From NCBI GenBank assembly GCA_036877525.1, contig JAZGTH010000007.1:253001-317000 (forward strand): DNA of 64,000 bases, read 5' to 3'. Below, piece by piece: positions 13,923 through 26,032 of the stretch. The notes below the pieces were generated by a model. That model saw only the letters and a program-made list of their open reading frames with translations. It was not told the DNA's origin and did no database searches. The stretch comes from Chromobotia macracanthus (taxonomy: Eukaryota > Chordata > Actinopteri > Cypriniformes > Botiidae). A program made the translations under genes and the position numbers. Each line of letters opens with the position of its first letter. Within the stretch, counting starts at the first letter, position 1.

Positions 13923-14186
13923 TGTAACTTATTTGAAGTTTTGTTGTAAAAGGCATTCCATATTGGTTAGGGCATTCAATGGTGAGAGTTTAGCTGGTTT
14001 ATCTCGACGCATCCTCCAGCACACACAGCAGACCACGCTTCTGAAACCAATCTGATCGGAACAGTCAGTGAAGTGGACACAGATGGAAGAAGAGAGCGGA
14101 GGACACCTAGACCTGATCCACAAACACGCAGAGTCCGATGAGAGCAGCTCTTCTCTCCAGTCGAGTGAGGCTGAGTGGAGATCTGG

Positions 14187-17100
14187 CTATGTGCTGGGTT
14201 TAGTTTCCATGCTGATGGGTTTACCTCCATTCATGAGGGCCGGCTCACTTGTGCTTTCACTGTGAGGCGTGGCGGGTTTGGCCACCGTCTCCCCCACATC
14301 ATGCAGCGATGGCTCGCGGTACATAGCGACTGCAAAACACATCAGAGGAAGGACGTCAGCCAGGAAAGATTTGTACTAATCTGTGCAATTCCACCACACG
14401 ATGAAGCGTTACATTATTTTGCAACAACAAATACTGATATGAGAATTATTATTGTGTAGATCACATTTTCAACTATAAACACACTTCTGTTGAAAAGCAT
14501 GTTTATCCTCAGAGACAAGTGTTGTTCTGTGTTGTTCTAGTGATTACTGCATGTTTGTCAATGTACTGCAATATAATACATGAGGCAATGTGATGTATAT
14601 GAACTCTTTTTGCAGACACTTAAGATATCTCTTTATCAAGCCCCTCATTTATCAGGGCAGGAAACAGTGTGAATGTAACATCTTGTATATTACACATGGC
14701 CTCTTTTTATCACCACCTCTCTCTCTCCCTCCCTCATCTCCATCACTCATACACTTTTATCTTTTTCTTTTCCTCATCTGCCTTTTCTCTGATTCCACCC
14801 TCACCCTTGGTTTCCCAGTTTTCCAAACAATCCATCTAAAATTGTTCACGGTTTTGAGAATGTTTATGTTTGCTTGGCTGGATCAGTTGAGAGACACTGT
14901 TAAATACATGAGGTCAAAGGCATGTCTCTCTGAGACTTGTGTAGCTCATTACAGAATCACACTGACTGGATGTTAAGTGTTCTCTGAATGTTCTCTGGAG
15001 GTTTTTTAGAGCAGGCATTACCTTCTAATGGATTTGGCAGGAAGTGAGCAGCTGGTTTTGTTTTCTTCACCCGGTTTCCTTTCATGGCCTGGCCGTCTTT
15101 ATTCAGGCCCAGAAACCACGCTCTCCCTGACTCCTGCTGCCTGTATAGCATGGACGAGTAGATCACATAGTAGTTTTCAAACACAGACTCTTTAAACTTG
15201 CATTCTGGTGTAAACAGTTCCTGCAAGAACAAGACACACAGGACAAGGGAGTCAGTCAGTGTTACAGCATTGTAACTGCTGCACAAGCTAGCTGATAAAT
15301 TACCTCTGTCATCTTCATTTAGCCAGCAAATGCTACTCATCTCTGTATTTGGTGCAAAGGTGTTTTATTGATTAAAGCTTCCTGGGTTGTTCTTCCGGTT
15401 CAATAACTCATTTCAGTTATCATACAGACATTTCTCTCTGTTAGGAACAGAACCAACACTTCAAAGCTACAGGTTTAAAGTAAACATTAAAGATCTCACA
15501 TTTAAATAAGAAAACAACATACAAATACATAAAAACACAGTTAAAGGTCTCTGCAAATAAGCCAATGAAACAATGGCAGAATAAACAAGATAAAACTACA
15601 TGATGTAAGGGGTTTGAACTCTGGGATCTGGAGGCACTCTCGCACCCCTCATTACTGCAGACTGTTGACTTTATGCTAATCACGTGCTTACACTCAAAAC
15701 CTGATCCTACCAACTGCTGATTTTTACCAGAACAAGCGTCTAACCCAGTGCACATAAAAACATTTTCAAAAGGTGAAAGTTTAACAGTCATTTCATAAGC
15801 CACTCTGATTACACAAAAGAGCTTTTTGTGAGACAGATCACACAGTGAGACAGATAAAAGAATTCCAGCTTTGCTTTGTGAGACGAGTAAAAGCTTGTAA
15901 AGCTTTGTAAAGCTTGACAGTAATGTGCACACCATAAAACAACAGCATCATCTGTAAGTCAACCATATAGGTATATGTATATAAAATCTAGTATATGTGA
16001 AATACTAGATTTTAATTGCATTATACCAGCATTTAATCACACCTCTGTGATGACATGCACTGACATACACAGATTCAAAAACATGACTGTGGACTGCAGA
16101 AGTCTATCAGCACAGCTCCTACTGCATAAACAAACATTTGTGCACTGGTTAATAATCAGACTAATGGAAAATGGCATGTAAACAAGAGACATACAACTTG
16201 TGTAAACATAAACCTTATTTCATATAGACGCCTTAATTTAATTCAGTTCTAACTCTGACTATTGCCAATATTTGCATTAGTGTAAACAAAGCCTATGATA
16301 GAAAGAAAGAAAGAATGTTCTAGACTGCGTCTAGACTGCTCACCAGTCATCTCTTACAGGAGAAACATTTTCTGCCACAAATGAATGAAAAGACATACCA
16401 CTAACGAAGCAATAAATGAGTCTAAACCTGGACATTTCCATTTTTATTCTATTTTTTAACCACAAGCAGATTTTTAATGCAAAGATTTTTAATGAAAACA
16501 CGTAATAAAACAACTCTTAACTGTATCATTTTAGTGTTACATTTCTTTATGTTTTGGTACATTTCTGGGAAACACAGTTTCTGACTGCAAGCATGTGGTC
16601 AGCACACAGGAGCCTGGGGCTCAATACAGTAAACCCTCTTTTACTGTAATGTTTACAGGTGATGTGTGTACTGCTGTCTAACTTTGATCTCTGTCTGCCA
16701 CAGTTCTGACTGTCTTCTCCCTGATGCCCTTGCATCACAACTCTTCCTCTTTACTTCCTGCTATTCAGACAGCACATACCTTTTGATCATGTAACCATGG
16801 TAAGCTTTGAAAAGCTTCTGTCTAGCAATGAAGTGTCCTTCTTTTCTTCCTCTTTTGTTGAAGAGAGTATTTTTGAATATGCATATACAAGGGGTTCATG
16901 TTTCAAGAGTCACTGGCTGAAACTGCATCAGGGTAATCAGAGTAAGGTTAACTGCTATCAAGTAAATAAAGAACTGTAAGTTAAACCTAATAACAGCTTG
17001 TTATAGAACAACAGATCTCCATGTAAACATGCATGTAGCTTGTCAAAGATTCCAGTGTGATGGTGAGAAGAGTCCATTGACAACCAGAGAGAAAGAACCG

Positions 17101-20100
17101 TGCGAGAAATGCATGTGGAAACACTGAGGAGGAGCTCAGTAAAGAGATGGTTACTCAACTCTGTAGTCAAATGTTATGAGAGCTGTACAACTGAGCAGCC
17201 TGATGGAACAAACAATTCACTAGAATGTCCTCTAACAGCTTTAGGAAGTCTGATTCATTTTACACAAATAGTTCATTTGGTTTAACTGCTAAAATAATAA
17301 ATCACTATTTATTCGTGTCTTCATTCCATAGAAGTGCCTCTGCACAGAATATAAAGTCTATATTTTTGTACCAAATTATATATTTAGTATGTGACATTAC
17401 AAATCTTGTTTTTTATAATTGCACAAAATTACTATTGTTCCCCTAAAAAAATTGACCTTCTGCCTAGAAGGTTTATAACCAGGAAGGTTGGTTCTATGGT
17501 CAACCAAGCAATAAGCATTGGTTGGTTGACCACAGAATTTCGAGTACCTGTATAGAGTCTAAATTCTTCACAAAAATCTGAAGGGCGATCAACAGGAATT
17601 GTCAGGTATGCTGTGTACTTACTGATGTGTACAGATGACCTTCTCCATTCATGGCAATGTACAAGCCCATCTTCACAGACTGAATAGCAACAACCCGAAG
17701 GCCAACAGGTAGGAGGTTGAACAATGCTGCAAAGACAACACGGGGTTAACACTGTTCATGTGTGCAACAAACACATCAACATGTGTGAATGCAAAAGTTA
17801 GCATTAACAACAGTGTCTTAAATGCAACAAACTTAATTTTGAATGTCATAGCTGATTTGAGTGATTATGTTTTCATGTTACATCCTCCACCAACCAAAAC
17901 TCAAACATCTGACTGCTTAGACTGATCACACAATGTCACTGTCCTGAACATGCTACATGATAGTTACTTAGAATTAAAGGAGTAGTTCACACAAAAATGA
18001 AAAATTCTTCATTTAATCACCTTTATGTCATTCCGAACCTGTATGACCCTTTTCTTCTGTGGCACACAAAAGAAGATATTTTGAGAAGGTCGCAGTGGTT
18101 TTGTGTCCATTTAATGGAAGTCAATGGCTGCCACTGTTGTTTGGTTACCAACGCACTTCAGAACTTGTCTGGAATGACATGAATGTGAAGAAATGATGAA
18201 AGAATTTTCATTTTTTGGGTGAACCTTTAGGTTTAGAACAAATGATAATGTTGATACTGTTCTTACAAATCCGATTTATCATTCTCCAAACTGTACAGTA
18301 CATTCAGGTTATACTTTTGTTTGGTAAGTGTGTGTGTGCTCCCTTAGGAATTGAACCCACAAACTTTGCATTGCTAACGCAATGCTCTACCAGCATGCTC
18401 TACCAGTAACAGGAACACAACTCTCTCAGGCAACAGTTTTAAAAAGGCATTAAATCTCAACTGAGACAGGATGCATTCACTGAACACACACTGCACTTCA
18501 TAGCTTGTATAAACAACGAGTAGTGAGGTACATATAAGGTGATAAGCATACATTAAATGAGACCTTATATTATTTATATAGTAATTGTTTTGTGCCCAGT
18601 GGGCAGCAACAGAAGCAGCAGCACAGAAGGCTGGAGACAGAAGCAGTGTGTGGCAGATGAAGTAACGGTCATCACAAAGAGGCACAAAATCACTTTCCAG
18701 ATCATTTTTGTTCACTACTCAATGCTGGTGGAATGATCTTCCTGCCTTCATCCGGAATGCAGAATCCCTGGCAATATTCAAAAGACAGCTGAAAACACAT
18801 CTCTTCGTGAGCACTTAACCTCATCTTAAAAAAAAAATCCTATCCCTTCATTTCCTATCCCTCTTTCCTTTAAATCTCTCCCTTGTTGTAGCATATGATA
18901 CTCTAAGCAATGTCAAACTTGTATTGTGAGCACTTATTGTGTCTAGTTGCCTCTTCAGGTTCACTCGCTTGTTGTATTCCGCACTTGTAAGTCACTTTGG
19001 ATAAAAGCGTCTGCTAAATGAATAAATGTAAATGTAAAATGTAAAACGTTTATTTACACCAATCATACTGAAGCTATGACATCAAAGCAGAGGTTCTCCA
19101 CTGAGCTTCACAGAGCTGCAGAGTTTATCTCCAACCCTACAGAATCACACCCGAAGCACCTAATCAAGATCTGACATCCTGACAGCTAAACTCTTCAGCT
19201 GTGTGCACATGGATTGGAGATCTCTGCTCTAGATCATGAAATTAGAGAGAACTCACAAGAATTACTACTGTCATCCTTGGTCCCATCAAGAGATCCATCT
19301 GGGTTCATCTGCAAGTAGTATCCCTGCCTGCAATATAACCTGGTCACTATACCTTTGAGCTGGGGATCTGTGGACAGAAAGGCAGAAAATAGTCTTACAG
19401 TCAATAAAGCACTTTCCATGCATAAGAGGCACCATGAATATAACTGTAATACATTAGATTTGAATATGGTGTTTACCTCACAGCCAGAGTGTTATGGGTG
19501 GTTGCTAGGGCATTGTTATGCGTATAAGTCATTCTGAGAGGGTTTTAGTGTGTTGCTATATGGTTGCTAGGGTAATATTAGCTAATTGATATAGCCTGGA
19601 TCCCTCCGTTTTTATGGGATTTTGTTTTTCATCCCCTTTCATCCCCAGAAGTGCAGTGAAGTGAGACAGAGTAGTAGTGCTTACTGGAGCAATAACTGTA
19701 TTATCCAGTTTTTCAGTGAACAGACGGTGGGTTGTTGTCTGAAGCTTTGACAGTTTAGTTACAGTTTGGTAAGAAATTCACCCCAGAAAATTATCAGTAT
19801 ATAGTTTACATACATTACCAAACAAATTAAAGGGTTAGTTCACCCAAAATGAACATTTTTTCTTATGTGAACTAATTCTGGATTGAAAGCTCTACAGTAA
19901 TATAAAACAACAAAAATCCAGAGAGGAACACAATTATTTAACACTGGGGACGCAGGTCTGTGCTTAAACACACATAAACAGAAGAGAGTGACACCAATTT
20001 CAAAAGACAGGAAGTAAAAACCTAAGTTAGACCACAGCAGAGCTGAGGAAACTGGCACATCAAAGACAGAGAGAGAAGAGAAAAGTAAAAGAGACAACAA

Positions 20101-22978
20101 GAGACGGAAAGAGAAAGAGAGAGTTAAGAGGGAGAGAGACACAAAGAATGCTAATCACAGCAGTGCTTTAAGACATCGCCTCACCTACCCAGTGAAACGG
20201 CTGAGGCAGCATCCTAAGACTCTTAAAGAGTTTGCCTGCCCCTTTATATTCCCTTACACAGAAACTATCAGGGGAATAGACAAGAAACAATCAAAGCATC
20301 TTTTAAACTTTTTACCCTTTAAACAATCCTGAGAAAGAAGTGGAGAAAACCATGTGGCATGCAAGTAATCAATTGTTCAATTGTTCAGATTAAATGACCT
20401 GCTGACTGTGCAGCAAAACTTCTGTAAATATATGCAGGTTTTAGAAAAGATGACAGATTTTGATCCTGATAAAGGGTTAACAGCGAGTGCATGTCTGTAT
20501 GCGTTAGAGAGGAGGAATCAGCTATCCTCAGACAGACAGAGTGGGGAGGGGCCATGTCTCACTGCACACAGCAACAGCTGCAGACTTACCACATGTGACT
20601 GACCCTCTCTAGTGTTTCTGGAACAGAAGAGGGCTTTTCTAGCATCCACACCGCCAATGTCACTGTGACAACACTGCTACTTACTTCCTTAAACTACTAT
20701 CTTTATACTCTTAAAAATAAAGGTTCTTTAAAGCAAGGCCATTGAAATACTATTTTTGGATCCCCATTCAGTCAAAGGTTCTGTAAAGAACCATTTCTTT
20801 CTTATACCTTTTTATTCTCTAAAGAGCCTTTTTCTACTACAAAGAACCTTTTGAGAAACAGAAAGATTCTGCAGATGTTAAAGGTTGTTTACGGAACCAT
20901 ACAGCCTAAAATTGTTCTACTACGGCACCTTTATTTTTAGAAGTATACTGTGTGTTTACTGTCAGAATGTATAGAACTCTAGTGGCCAAAAGCAGACTGT
21001 GCAACAGCAACAACACAATCCTGGGCAAGCCCTCATGCTAATGCTGTTTCTGCATTAGGGAAAAGAGAAAACTAAATAAAGTCTGGAATCTGTTGCAGCT
21101 GTACAAAATGCTTATGGACTTTGTGTTCTTTAATAATCCAAAGTAATGTTGAGAGTACAAACACAACACAAACTTAAATAAGATATTTGTGTTGCACAGA
21201 ATGCACCCAGTTTAAAGTGTCTCGGGTGTGCCATTAATGCTGTTTTACATCAGAGAAGTCACTAATCCTAACAGAATGATAATGTCTATTTATAAATCAA
21301 TGCCACAGAGACACATACATCTCTACTGAGCCCTGTCTGGAACAACCGTCTGCTTCACAGTCCAGAACGTAATTAAGTCAGTACGATACAATGTGTATCT
21401 AGCACAGTGAAGAGCGACTGTTGTGCTAATGACAGGCTGTGCCAGTCAAATCTTAATCACAGGGCCGAGGTTCACACGACCACTAAAAATGCAAAGGAAT
21501 GGCACCTCTGTTTTTTGCAAACAGATATTCATTACTGGCCAGAAACCAGACATTTGACAAACCTAAAGAAGATCTCAAAAAATAACCAAGTTATTATTAA
21601 GAGTATTGTAGTAATTTCAGAGAGGCTTGTGATAGCAAGCTAGGCTTTGAAAGTTAAGATCTTACCCTCCCTTTGGAGCACTCTCCAAAGCCACGCCTCC
21701 TTCAACACACAGGAACACAGTGATGAAGGATTGTCTGTGTGAGCAGGGTGAGTGGAGGAATGCAAATACATAGTCTGACAGACATTTGGACCGAATGCAG
21801 TGACTAAACAAACATTTTATCTCCATACTGTGAGAGGACTCCTATGGTCTGCACATCACAACTTAGGGTTAGGGTTACAAAGTCCAATTGACTGTGTAAA
21901 ATGACTGTAGCTTCTTGCTGGCTCATGCAATGGAGAGCTATGCGCTAGATTATTTGCTGAAAGTGTCCTTCCTGTGACCACTACTAATCTATGCAAGATT
22001 GTCTTCTGGACAGTTATGACAGGTAAAATGATATACAGCATGACAAAACATCACCTCTATTATAGTTTCATCAGACTGTTGTTTTGCTTTGAAAATGAAA
22101 TAAAATGAAAAAAGCACTGAAATTGTCTATGTTGCTATTGGGGTGACAGTAAAGCGTGTGATTTTATCTTAATCTCACCTAAACTGTATTTTGTGTCACT
22201 CGCATTTACAATAAGATTAGCTGTTGTTGGATGTTGTTCACTGGTCATGTGAAACCAGGTTTCTTCAGCAACATGTTTGGGCACCTGCTGCTTTAATTGC
22301 ATTTATAACACGTGCTAATAATTCAGCATCAATGTCTCCCAAGAGATTGCAAAATCCACACCTATTTAAGCAAAATCCATATCAAGCATCATATATGTGG
22401 TCTATAGTAGAGGAGGAAACAGAAAGCATGCTTCTGAGGAAAATATCAGCACGTGTGACACATAGATTTGAGTGCACGGTCTTAAAACTGACTGATTGTC
22501 ATAAATTGTGACAGGTTTGCAGACTGATGTAAGAACTCATGTAAAAGCTGCCAGTTAAACTAAATCTCAAAGAAATATTTTAAGAAACTACACAATAATA
22601 TACAAACTCATTTCCTTATCATAACAGAAGCTCAGTGTTGTAGGTTCTTTAATGGTCAACACTATTAAACAAGATGTAAAACGAATCGTGGTCGTTTCTG
22701 GTTGTCTGAAGGAAATGAAACAACGCATGCGCCCGAATTCTCCGCTTATACACAAGTATGGTTTGTTATAGGAAACTTCCCACACCTTGTCGTCGTAGTC
22801 TGCGTTTCCTGAGGCCGAAGATTCGCACTTTGGAGAAGATGTCGACCAGGTTCCCGTTGCAGAGCCCTTTGTTTTTATTGGGGCTTTTCCTCCTCCTGTG
22901 CGTGGATGGTCGGTCTTTGTGCTGCTCCCGTGCCCGTCTCTTCTGTCGGATCAAACCGCTGGCAATCGCGGCTGCCAT
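14187..22978 (-). CDS. fgf14: fibroblast growth factor 14, isoform 1A type (FHF4)
   Basis: Five coding exons on the minus strand: 22978-22786, 19367-19257, 17726-17623, 15220-15022 and 14329-14187 (193, 111, 104, 199 and 143 bp). They join in frame with GT-AG sites to 249 aa; human FGF14-1A has 247. Exon 1A gives MAAAIASGLIRQKR, the N-terminal particle known to cause long-term sodium-channel inactivation, then a basic RKRRLRRQ nuclear-localisation stretch (residues 57-64). Residues 65-200 form the beta-trefoil core (DPQLKGIVTRLYCRQGYYLQ, LFNLLPVGLRVVAIQ, ESVFENYYVIYSSMLYRQQ). The tail has VAMYREPSLHDV and MNGGKPI. FHF proteins lack a signal peptide and act inside the cell on Nav channel C-termini, not as secreted FGFs. 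NGNLVDIFSKVRIFGL favours FGF14 over FGF12 or FGF13. The start is the conserved ATG of exon 1A. The gene looks intact. Confidence 0.96.
17975..18230. mobile_element. non-autonomous DNA transposon (MITE), about 255 bp
   Basis: The ends are inverted: 'TTAAAGGAGTAGTTCAC' with 'AAAATGAAAA' at the left, and 'TTTTCATTTTTTGGGTGAAC' with 'CTTTA' at the right. The interior contains 'ATGTCATTCCGAACC' and 'GTCAATGG', typical of a very common cyprinid MITE family. It lies in intron 2 of fgf14. Single half-copies or relatives begin near 19828 and 38852. Confidence 0.75.
18235..18415 (-). mobile_element. tRNA-derived SINE
   Basis: On the minus strand the head reads GGTAGAGCATTGCGTTAGCAA, resembling a polymerase III A box. 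About 25 bases later comes GGGTTCAATTCC, a near-perfect B box. The body continues leftward as in cyprinid tRNA-headed SINEs. It is not a tRNA gene: the acceptor and anticodon stems are not preserved and the A-box part is partly duplicated. Confidence 0.6.
18715..19045 (+). mobile_element. LINE (L2-like) 3' fragment
   Basis: The plus-strand frame at 18723-18818 encodes CWWNDLPAFIRNAE, then SLAIFKRQLKTHLF and a stop. This is the characteristic end of the reverse-transcriptase ORF of fish L2-like LINEs. It is followed by the tail 'GGATAAAAGCGTCTGCTAAATG' and a short ATAAATGTAA repeat. The 5' part is missing, as usual for truncated LINE insertions. Similar tails occur near 27187-27230 and 29926-29962. 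Confidence 0.7.
19085..19240 (-). repeat. dispersed repeat ('CAGAGCTGCAGAGTTTA' family)
   Basis: This shares 'CACAGAGCTGCAGAGTTTA' and neighbouring sequence with blocks at 27555-27735, 51785-51885 and 60235-60395. It is probably a non-autonomous hAT-type element of cyprinids. Class assignment is from memory of similar repeats and is not proven here. Confidence 0.5.
20708..20946. mobile_element. MITE with 'AAAAATAAAGGTTCTTTA' ends
   Basis: The left end reads 'CTTAAAAATAAAGGTTC' and the right end 'CACCTTTATTTTTAGAAG', giving imperfect terminal inverted repeats. The interior repeats 'AAAGAACC' and 'GGTTCTNTAAAG' several times. This is a familiar teleost non-autonomous element. It lies in fgf14 intron 1. 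Confidence 0.65.
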
Positions 22979-23640
22979 GTCTCAGAAACAAAGCTGTTGA
23001 ACTCCTCACACACAAAGCACAGACAACAACAGCAAACCCCCGATCCGTCTCTCTTATTGTCCCATTTTAGTGAACATTTTGTTTGCTCTGCCCTCTGATA
23101 TCAGCGGAGGATGGTCAAAGATATCCACACACCACGAACGATGATATAAGACACTGAATTAGCATAATGAATATAAATTAAATATCACTCTGCTGTTCGG
23201 ATTTCACATGCTCTTCTTCAATGTTCACCAAAACAATTGCTCAACGAAGTCGGGCGGTTTGCAGGTTACTTTTCGTTGCTGTCGACAATTTTCAGTATTT
23301 GCTTGATATGTAAATATATTCCGCCGTTCATCCGCGCTCGACAGCATCTCTAATCCGTCATTTTCTGGTTTTATAACTCGGTCCTGATACGGTTCAGAAC
23401 CGCGGACAACGACGTCCATTATCCGAGTCTGGACAAACAAAAGCGTTTCTCGCTTCTGAGAGACGCGACCGCCGTCTTCTCCCGGGTGGAGCCCTGCGAC
23501 CACACATTCATGTGTCACATACTCGCCACGTTCAGCTGAAATACTTGACAACAGTCTGAGGTAACTTTGAATGTCTTTGATATTCAGATTCTTCTTAAGG
23601 GGTCTCGTCAGACGAGAACTTTCCATTCAGATGTTCTAGA
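22979..23640 (-). promoter_or_regulatory. fgf14-1A 5' UTR and promoter region
   Basis: The DNA directly upstream of the exon 1A ATG is richer in CG dinucleotides than the surrounding intron, for example about 23265-23500. It is bounded upstream by the 43-bp minisatellite. No TATA box at an obvious position was seen. Transcription start and exact limits are unknown. Confidence 0.4.
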
Positions 23641-23667
23641 TCAGATGATTCTTGAATAATGATGCGC

Positions 23668-24258
23668 GCTTCCCGCCTCAACCTCACAGATCATCAACAG
23701 TGTTAACGGCGCTTCCCGCCTCAACCTCACAGATCATCAACGGTGTTAACGGCGCTTCCCGCCTCAACCTCAAAGATCATAAAGGGTTTTTACCGCTTTT
23801 TCCCCCTTCATTTTTTTTAAGGGTTGAAGGCGCTTCCCGCCTCAACCTCACAGATCATCAACAGTGTTAACGGCGCGCGCTTCCCGCCTCAACCTCACAG
23901 ATCATCAACAGTGTTAACGGCGCTTCCCGCCTCAACCTCACAGATCATCAACGGTGTTAACGGCGCTTCCCGCCTCAACCTCACAGATCATCAACGGTGT
24001 TAACGGCGCTTCCCGCCTCAACCTCACAGATCATCAACGGTGTTAACGGCGCTTCCCGCCTCACAGATCATCAACGGTGTTAACGGCGCTTCCCGCCTCA
24101 ACCTCACAGATCATCAACGGTGTTAACGGCGCTTCCCGCCTCAACCTCACAGATCATCAACGGTGTTAACGGCGCTTCCCGCCTCAACCTCACAGATCAT
24201 CAACGGTGTTAACGGCGCTTCCCGCCTCAACCTCACAGACCATCAACAGTGTTAACGG
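23668..24258. repeat. 43-bp minisatellite, about 13 units
   Basis: The unit reads GGCGCTTCCCGCCTCAACCT followed by CACAGATCATCAACGGTGTTAAC. I count about 13 copies of TTCCCGCC. One stretch (about 23775-23830) is degenerate, one unit near 24051-24085 is shortened by about 8 bp, and some units have CAACAG for CAACGG. Each unit contains GGCGGGAA on the minus strand, an E2F-type core, plus the GTTAAC palindrome. It lies roughly 0.7-1.3 kb upstream of the fgf14-1A start. Confidence 0.95.
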
Positions 24259-24710
24259 AAACTCCTTTGCCATCGTTTCAAAGACGAGAAACCCGCTTGA
24301 TCTCAGACGATGTCAGTGCAGATATCAGCGGGAGGATCGTGAGTCCACTTTCAAGCCGATAAAATTCACATAAACCGATTCTGAGTTTCTAAAGCTGCAA
24401 ACATTTCTCAAATATAACTGTGAAGTCTGCCTTAAAACTCCGTGAGTGAGTGTTTGTATATGAGCAGTTACAAATGATGTTAAATGCATTAACATTCCCC
24501 TCTTCAATCTATTGCTCTATTGGTCGTCATTTCACTTAATTTTCTCAATTAGATTAATATCACCAGTGAAACACAATCACAGATGAGGAATTAAAAATAA
24601 AAATCAAGAGGGCCGTCTGCTGTTTGTCGCTGCAACGACATAGTCAGTCTTTCAGCCCTGCTGGTTTTTAACCCCTTCCTCACAGACCTGCAGAAAAAAG
24701 CGGCAGAACA

Positions 24711-25250
24711 CACACTCACACACACACACTCACACACACACCACACACACACACACACACTCACACACACACCCACCCACTCTCACACCCACACACACAC
24801 ACACTCACACACACACACACACTCACACCCACCCACACACACACATACACCCACTCACACCCACACACTCACACACACACACTCACACACACACACACAC
24901 ACCCACCCACACACACCCACACACCACACACACATACACCCACTCTCACACACTCACACACACACCCACCCACTCTCACACCCACACACTCACACCCACC
25001 CACACACTCACACCCACCCACACACACCCACACACTCACACACACATACACCCACTCTCACACCCACACACTCACACACACACACTCACACACACCCACC
25101 CACACACACCCACCCACACCCACCCACACACACTCACACACACATACACCCACTCTCACACCCACACACTCACACCCACTCACACACACACACACACACA
25201 CTCACACCCACCCACACACACCCACACACTCACACTCACATCACTACACC
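24711..25250. repeat. CA-rich compound array (CACACT / CACCCA)
   Basis: About 540 bp made almost only of CA dinucleotides interrupted by CT, CCA and TA steps, with higher-order units such as 'CACACTCACACCCACC'. The plus strand has virtually no G. The minus-strand open frames encoding Cys/Val/Gly runs are artefacts of this repeat. Array length may be unstable or misassembled. Confidence 0.95.
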
Positions 25251-25995
25251 CACCCCTCAGTTTTGAGATGTGAATGGTAAGTTAGGTGGTCAGAAATGAT
25301 TGTTGCTGGAGATGTTTGTTTTATGCTATACTGTTATTTAACCACAAGAGGGAGATCAATAGCACAGCAGAGACCAGCACCTTTGACTTCTGTGATATCA
25401 TTGCCTGCAAAATGTGATTAAACAAATCCACATTACAGCCATTGTGTTAATTTACAACGTTGTGACTATTTCAGCATTACAGTCACCATAACATCTTCCA
25501 TGTAATCTTTACAATCTTGAAAGGTTTATGGTGAGATTTTCACAGCCAATGTTCTGCAGTTTAAACGTTTGTGATATTTGAGTAATATTCTAACAAATCA
25601 TTAGAAATTTGTTAGAAACAAATGTTTGTGTAAACATGTTTAATGCATTAATGAAGGAGCAGAGTATTGATTTGGGATAGTAAGTCCATTTAGGATAGTA
25701 AGTAGAACACACTAGCAACCAACAGAAACAGGCTAGCAACCAGACACAACAGCTTTGGGTTGTAATTTCTGAAGGGGTGTCATTGACATTTTCTTTAGTC
25801 TAAAAATCCCAACAGATCTGAAATTCCCCAGTTTACTGATTCCACACGCTCCCTTTGCAGTCTCTCCCTCTTCTCTCTCTCGCGTCTTGTTCAACAATGA
25901 AGGTGAACGTTTTCATGCAGCAAGAGATCGCTGTTGTCAGACAACAGGCTGCAGACTTCCTCAGACAATATGTGTGACTGTATCACTCCACAGGT

Positions 25996-25999
<4 letters not shown>

Positions 26000-26031
<32 letters not shown>
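26000..26031. repeat. (CA)n microsatellite
   Basis: A run of about 15 CA dinucleotides. A reciprocal (TG)n run of about 10 units lies near 26293-26313. Confidence 0.85.

Positions 26032-26032
<1 letters not shown>

Noticed and set aside
15441..15935. 164-codon minus-strand frame in fgf14 intron 3
   Set aside because: No domain, no conserved motif, no promoter or splice context; composition like the surrounding intron.
18330..18415. Possible tRNA gene on the minus strand
   Set aside because: A and B boxes are present but the cloverleaf stems and anticodon arm are not intact. It continues into a SINE body, so it is a SINE head.
21862..21875. Telomere-like 'TTAGGGTTAGGGTT'
   Set aside because: Only two units; too short to imply an interstitial telomere or fusion point.
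22758..23000. 80-codon plus-strand frame across fgf14 exon 1A
   Set aside because: Exact antisense of the conserved exon 1A (MAAAIASGLIRQKR), which explains the open frame.
24591..25051. Cys/Val/Gly-repeat open frames on the minus strand
   Set aside because: Direct translations of the CA/CCA array; low-complexity artefacts.
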